Source: Bin80 sp964503085 (GTDB lineage Bacteria > Bacteroidota > Rhodothermia > Rhodothermales > Bin80). Taken from it: a DNA stretch of 64,000 nucleotides. The stretch spans positions 17,121 through 81,120 of the forward strand of contig CAZCYQ010000009.1 in assembly GCA_964503085.1 (NCBI GenBank), in the 5' to 3' direction. The notes under the pieces were generated by a model, which was not told the DNA's origin, ran no database searches, and was given only the letters and a program-made list of their open reading frames with translations. A program made the translations under genes and the position numbers. Positions within the stretch are counted from its first letter, which is position 1. Each line of letters opens with the position of its first letter. Shown piece after piece: positions 62,955 through 64,000 of the stretch.

Positions 62955-63048
62955 GTATCTAAATCTGAAATATTACGTAGTACGGCAACTTACCGTGTAT
63001 TCCATACCCGTGTCGGGATGGTCATTGCGGTTTATTTGCATATGGTAA

Positions 63049-63720
63049 ATGAACATGTATATCGCGAGAAAGGCTATTGGCTGGTGCTCGTTGTTGGTGC
63101 TTCTGGCGGCGTTCTTGCTACCTGGGAGGACTGTCCTTGCACCGCCTTCTAGTGTAAATGTTTGTGTTTCCGGTGAGTCACCCTCACCATTCGCAACACC
63201 TTCGTATGAGGAAACACGTGCCGCGCTTCTGAATCCTTGGGGCATTAGGCCAGTCCACACTGGAAATATTGACGCAGGAACCTTGTGGCTGGCTCGAGCG
63301 ATGTTTTCGGAGAGCAAGAGGCATGACGAGCAGGAACTGGTTGGTTGGGTAGTGCGGAACCGAGTTGAATCTGAGCATCGCGGGTGCAATTCGTACAGGA
63401 GTTGTGTACTGGATCCATTTCAATTCAGTGCCTTCATTGAAAGCTATCCTACGTCGAGTTACTACATCGGCCTGGATTTGAGTCCCAGTTCATTAAGGAT
63501 TCCTGGTTGGAAAAAAACCTTAGCGCTGGCCTATCACATCCGGCATGCTGATGATCAGTTGCGTCCGTTCCCTCGTGCGGTTCTCCATTTCTACAGCGAA
63601 CAATCCCTGATGGACCCGGAGGTACTTCCTGAGTGGGCCAGGGATTGGACTCCGATTACACCCGCACGTGATTTCCAATTGGACGAGGGACGTTTCCGCT
63701 TTTACTCCGGTATCCCGTAG
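63049..63720 (+). CDS. Exported SleB-like cell-wall hydrolase
   Basis: A 223-residue exported protein with a hydrophobic N-terminal signal (GWCSLLVLLAAFLLPGRTV). Its central domain has the SleB/CwlJ pattern LARAMFSESKRHDEQELVGW followed by VVRNRV, with the likely catalytic Glu after MFS, then DPFQFSAF and RAVLHFYSEQSL resembling the AthFyn region. It probably cleaves peptidoglycan in the periplasm. The match is by motif order and is not strong over the whole length. It is divergent from pdxB. Confidence 0.7.
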   Translation: MNMYIARKAIGWCSLLVLLAAFLLPGRTVLAPPSSVNVCVSGESPSPFATPSYEETRAALLNPWGIRPVHTGNIDAGTLWLARAMFSESKRHDEQELVGWVVRNRVESEHRGCNSYRSCVLDPFQFSAFIESYPTSSYYIGLDLSPSSLRIPGWKKTLALAYHIRHADDQLRPFPRAVLHFYSEQSLMDPEVLPEWARDWTPITPARDFQLDEGRFRFYSGIP

Positions 63721-63888
63721 GGGCTCTGTTGGCTTCCAGAATTCAGCAGGATCCGACTTATCTGTGAGATAATGTTCTGCTGGATAGATGTGTCTTCACA
63801 GATGCCGGAGCACGGTTGATTTCGGTGTCTCGTTTTAGTCCTCTCCAGGGCGGCGGATCCTTTGGGGAATGTTAATGAGATCAGGCCG

Positions 63889-64000
63889 CTATTTCTTTAC
63901 ATTCCGCTTTTGAATCGTGCGCAGTAGCTCCAACAACGGTTCCTCACGCGAGTTCGCCATTTCTCTTCGACCCTGATGAATTTCTCGGGTTGATTTTCGG
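63889..64000 (-). CDS. Possible C-terminal end of a gene cut by the window end
   Basis: A minus-strand frame is open from the window edge to a TAG stop at 63889, giving about 36 residues ending in EPLLELLRTIQKRNVKK. An internal ATG at 63960 has no clear ribosome site. Too little is visible to name a family. Confidence 0.35.
   Translation of the reverse strand, partial: RKSTREIHQGRREMANSREEPLLELLRTIQKRNVKK

Overview
This window looks like chromosome from a member of the Bacteroidota/Rhodothermota (FCB) lineage, probably an uncultured Rhodothermales-like bacterium. The evidence is a b558-type SdhC-SdhA-SdhB succinate dehydrogenase, a secreted protein with a type IX secretion C-terminal sorting domain, several six-bladed beta-propeller lipoprotein-like proteins, an OmpA protein with PKD domains, and a PdxB/PdxJ vitamin B6 pathway. 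No rRNA, tRNA, CRISPR array, transposase or integrase could be seen. Genes lie in short same-strand operons with many 4-11 base overlaps.

Layout. 1-4.3 kb: end of the division cluster (ftsA cut by the window start, ftsZ), rpsT, and an OmpA/PKD outer-membrane protein closed by a strong terminator. 4.7-8.5 kb: queG convergent with an operon of an unknown gene, a lipoprotein cyclophilin and lysS. 8.5-10.8 kb: an exported beta-propeller/choice-of-anchor-B protein. 11.3-15.2 kb: three tandem paralogous six-bladed propeller genes, preceded by a small exported-protein gene whose last codons were copied with each duplication. 15.6-17.7 kb: a dgcN-dgcA-like pair for D-glutamate or dipeptide epimerisation. 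17.8-26.9 kb: glycogen phosphorylase, an exported unknown protein, then a DPP-IV-like peptidase, a D-aminoacylase-like lipoprotein and an acyl-CoA carboxylase beta subunit in one operon. 27.1-32.8 kb: a MltD-like transglycosylase with a duplicated N-terminal module and five clear LysM repeats, convergent with a solitary 993-residue DNA adenine methyltransferase. 33.1-39.0 kb: cation/calcium exchanger, sdhCAB and citrate synthase. 39.9-43.8 kb: RNase G operon ending in aroQ. 44.0-47.2 kb: NAD synthetase and a fourth propeller gene that lies between two 25-base direct repeats. 47.6-53.4 kb: amidohydrolase, TPR-metalloprotease, DUF4159 and MoxR. 53.4-60.1 kb: a long minus-strand operon (pseudopilin-like protein, type IX cargo, UPF0173 hydrolase, GAF-SpoIIE phosphatase, transaldolase-like aldolase, beta-CASP nuclease). 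60.2-63.7 kb: pdxJ, era, pdxB and a SleB-like hydrolase.

Functional themes are housekeeping division and translation, the TCA cycle, B6 and NAD synthesis, use of peptides and D-amino acids (dgcNA, DPP-IV, D-aminoacylase), and cell-envelope remodelling. The most unusual part is the 11.3-15.2 kb propeller array. It shows tandem duplication, a mosaic third copy, and a lipobox cysteine kept in only one of three copies.
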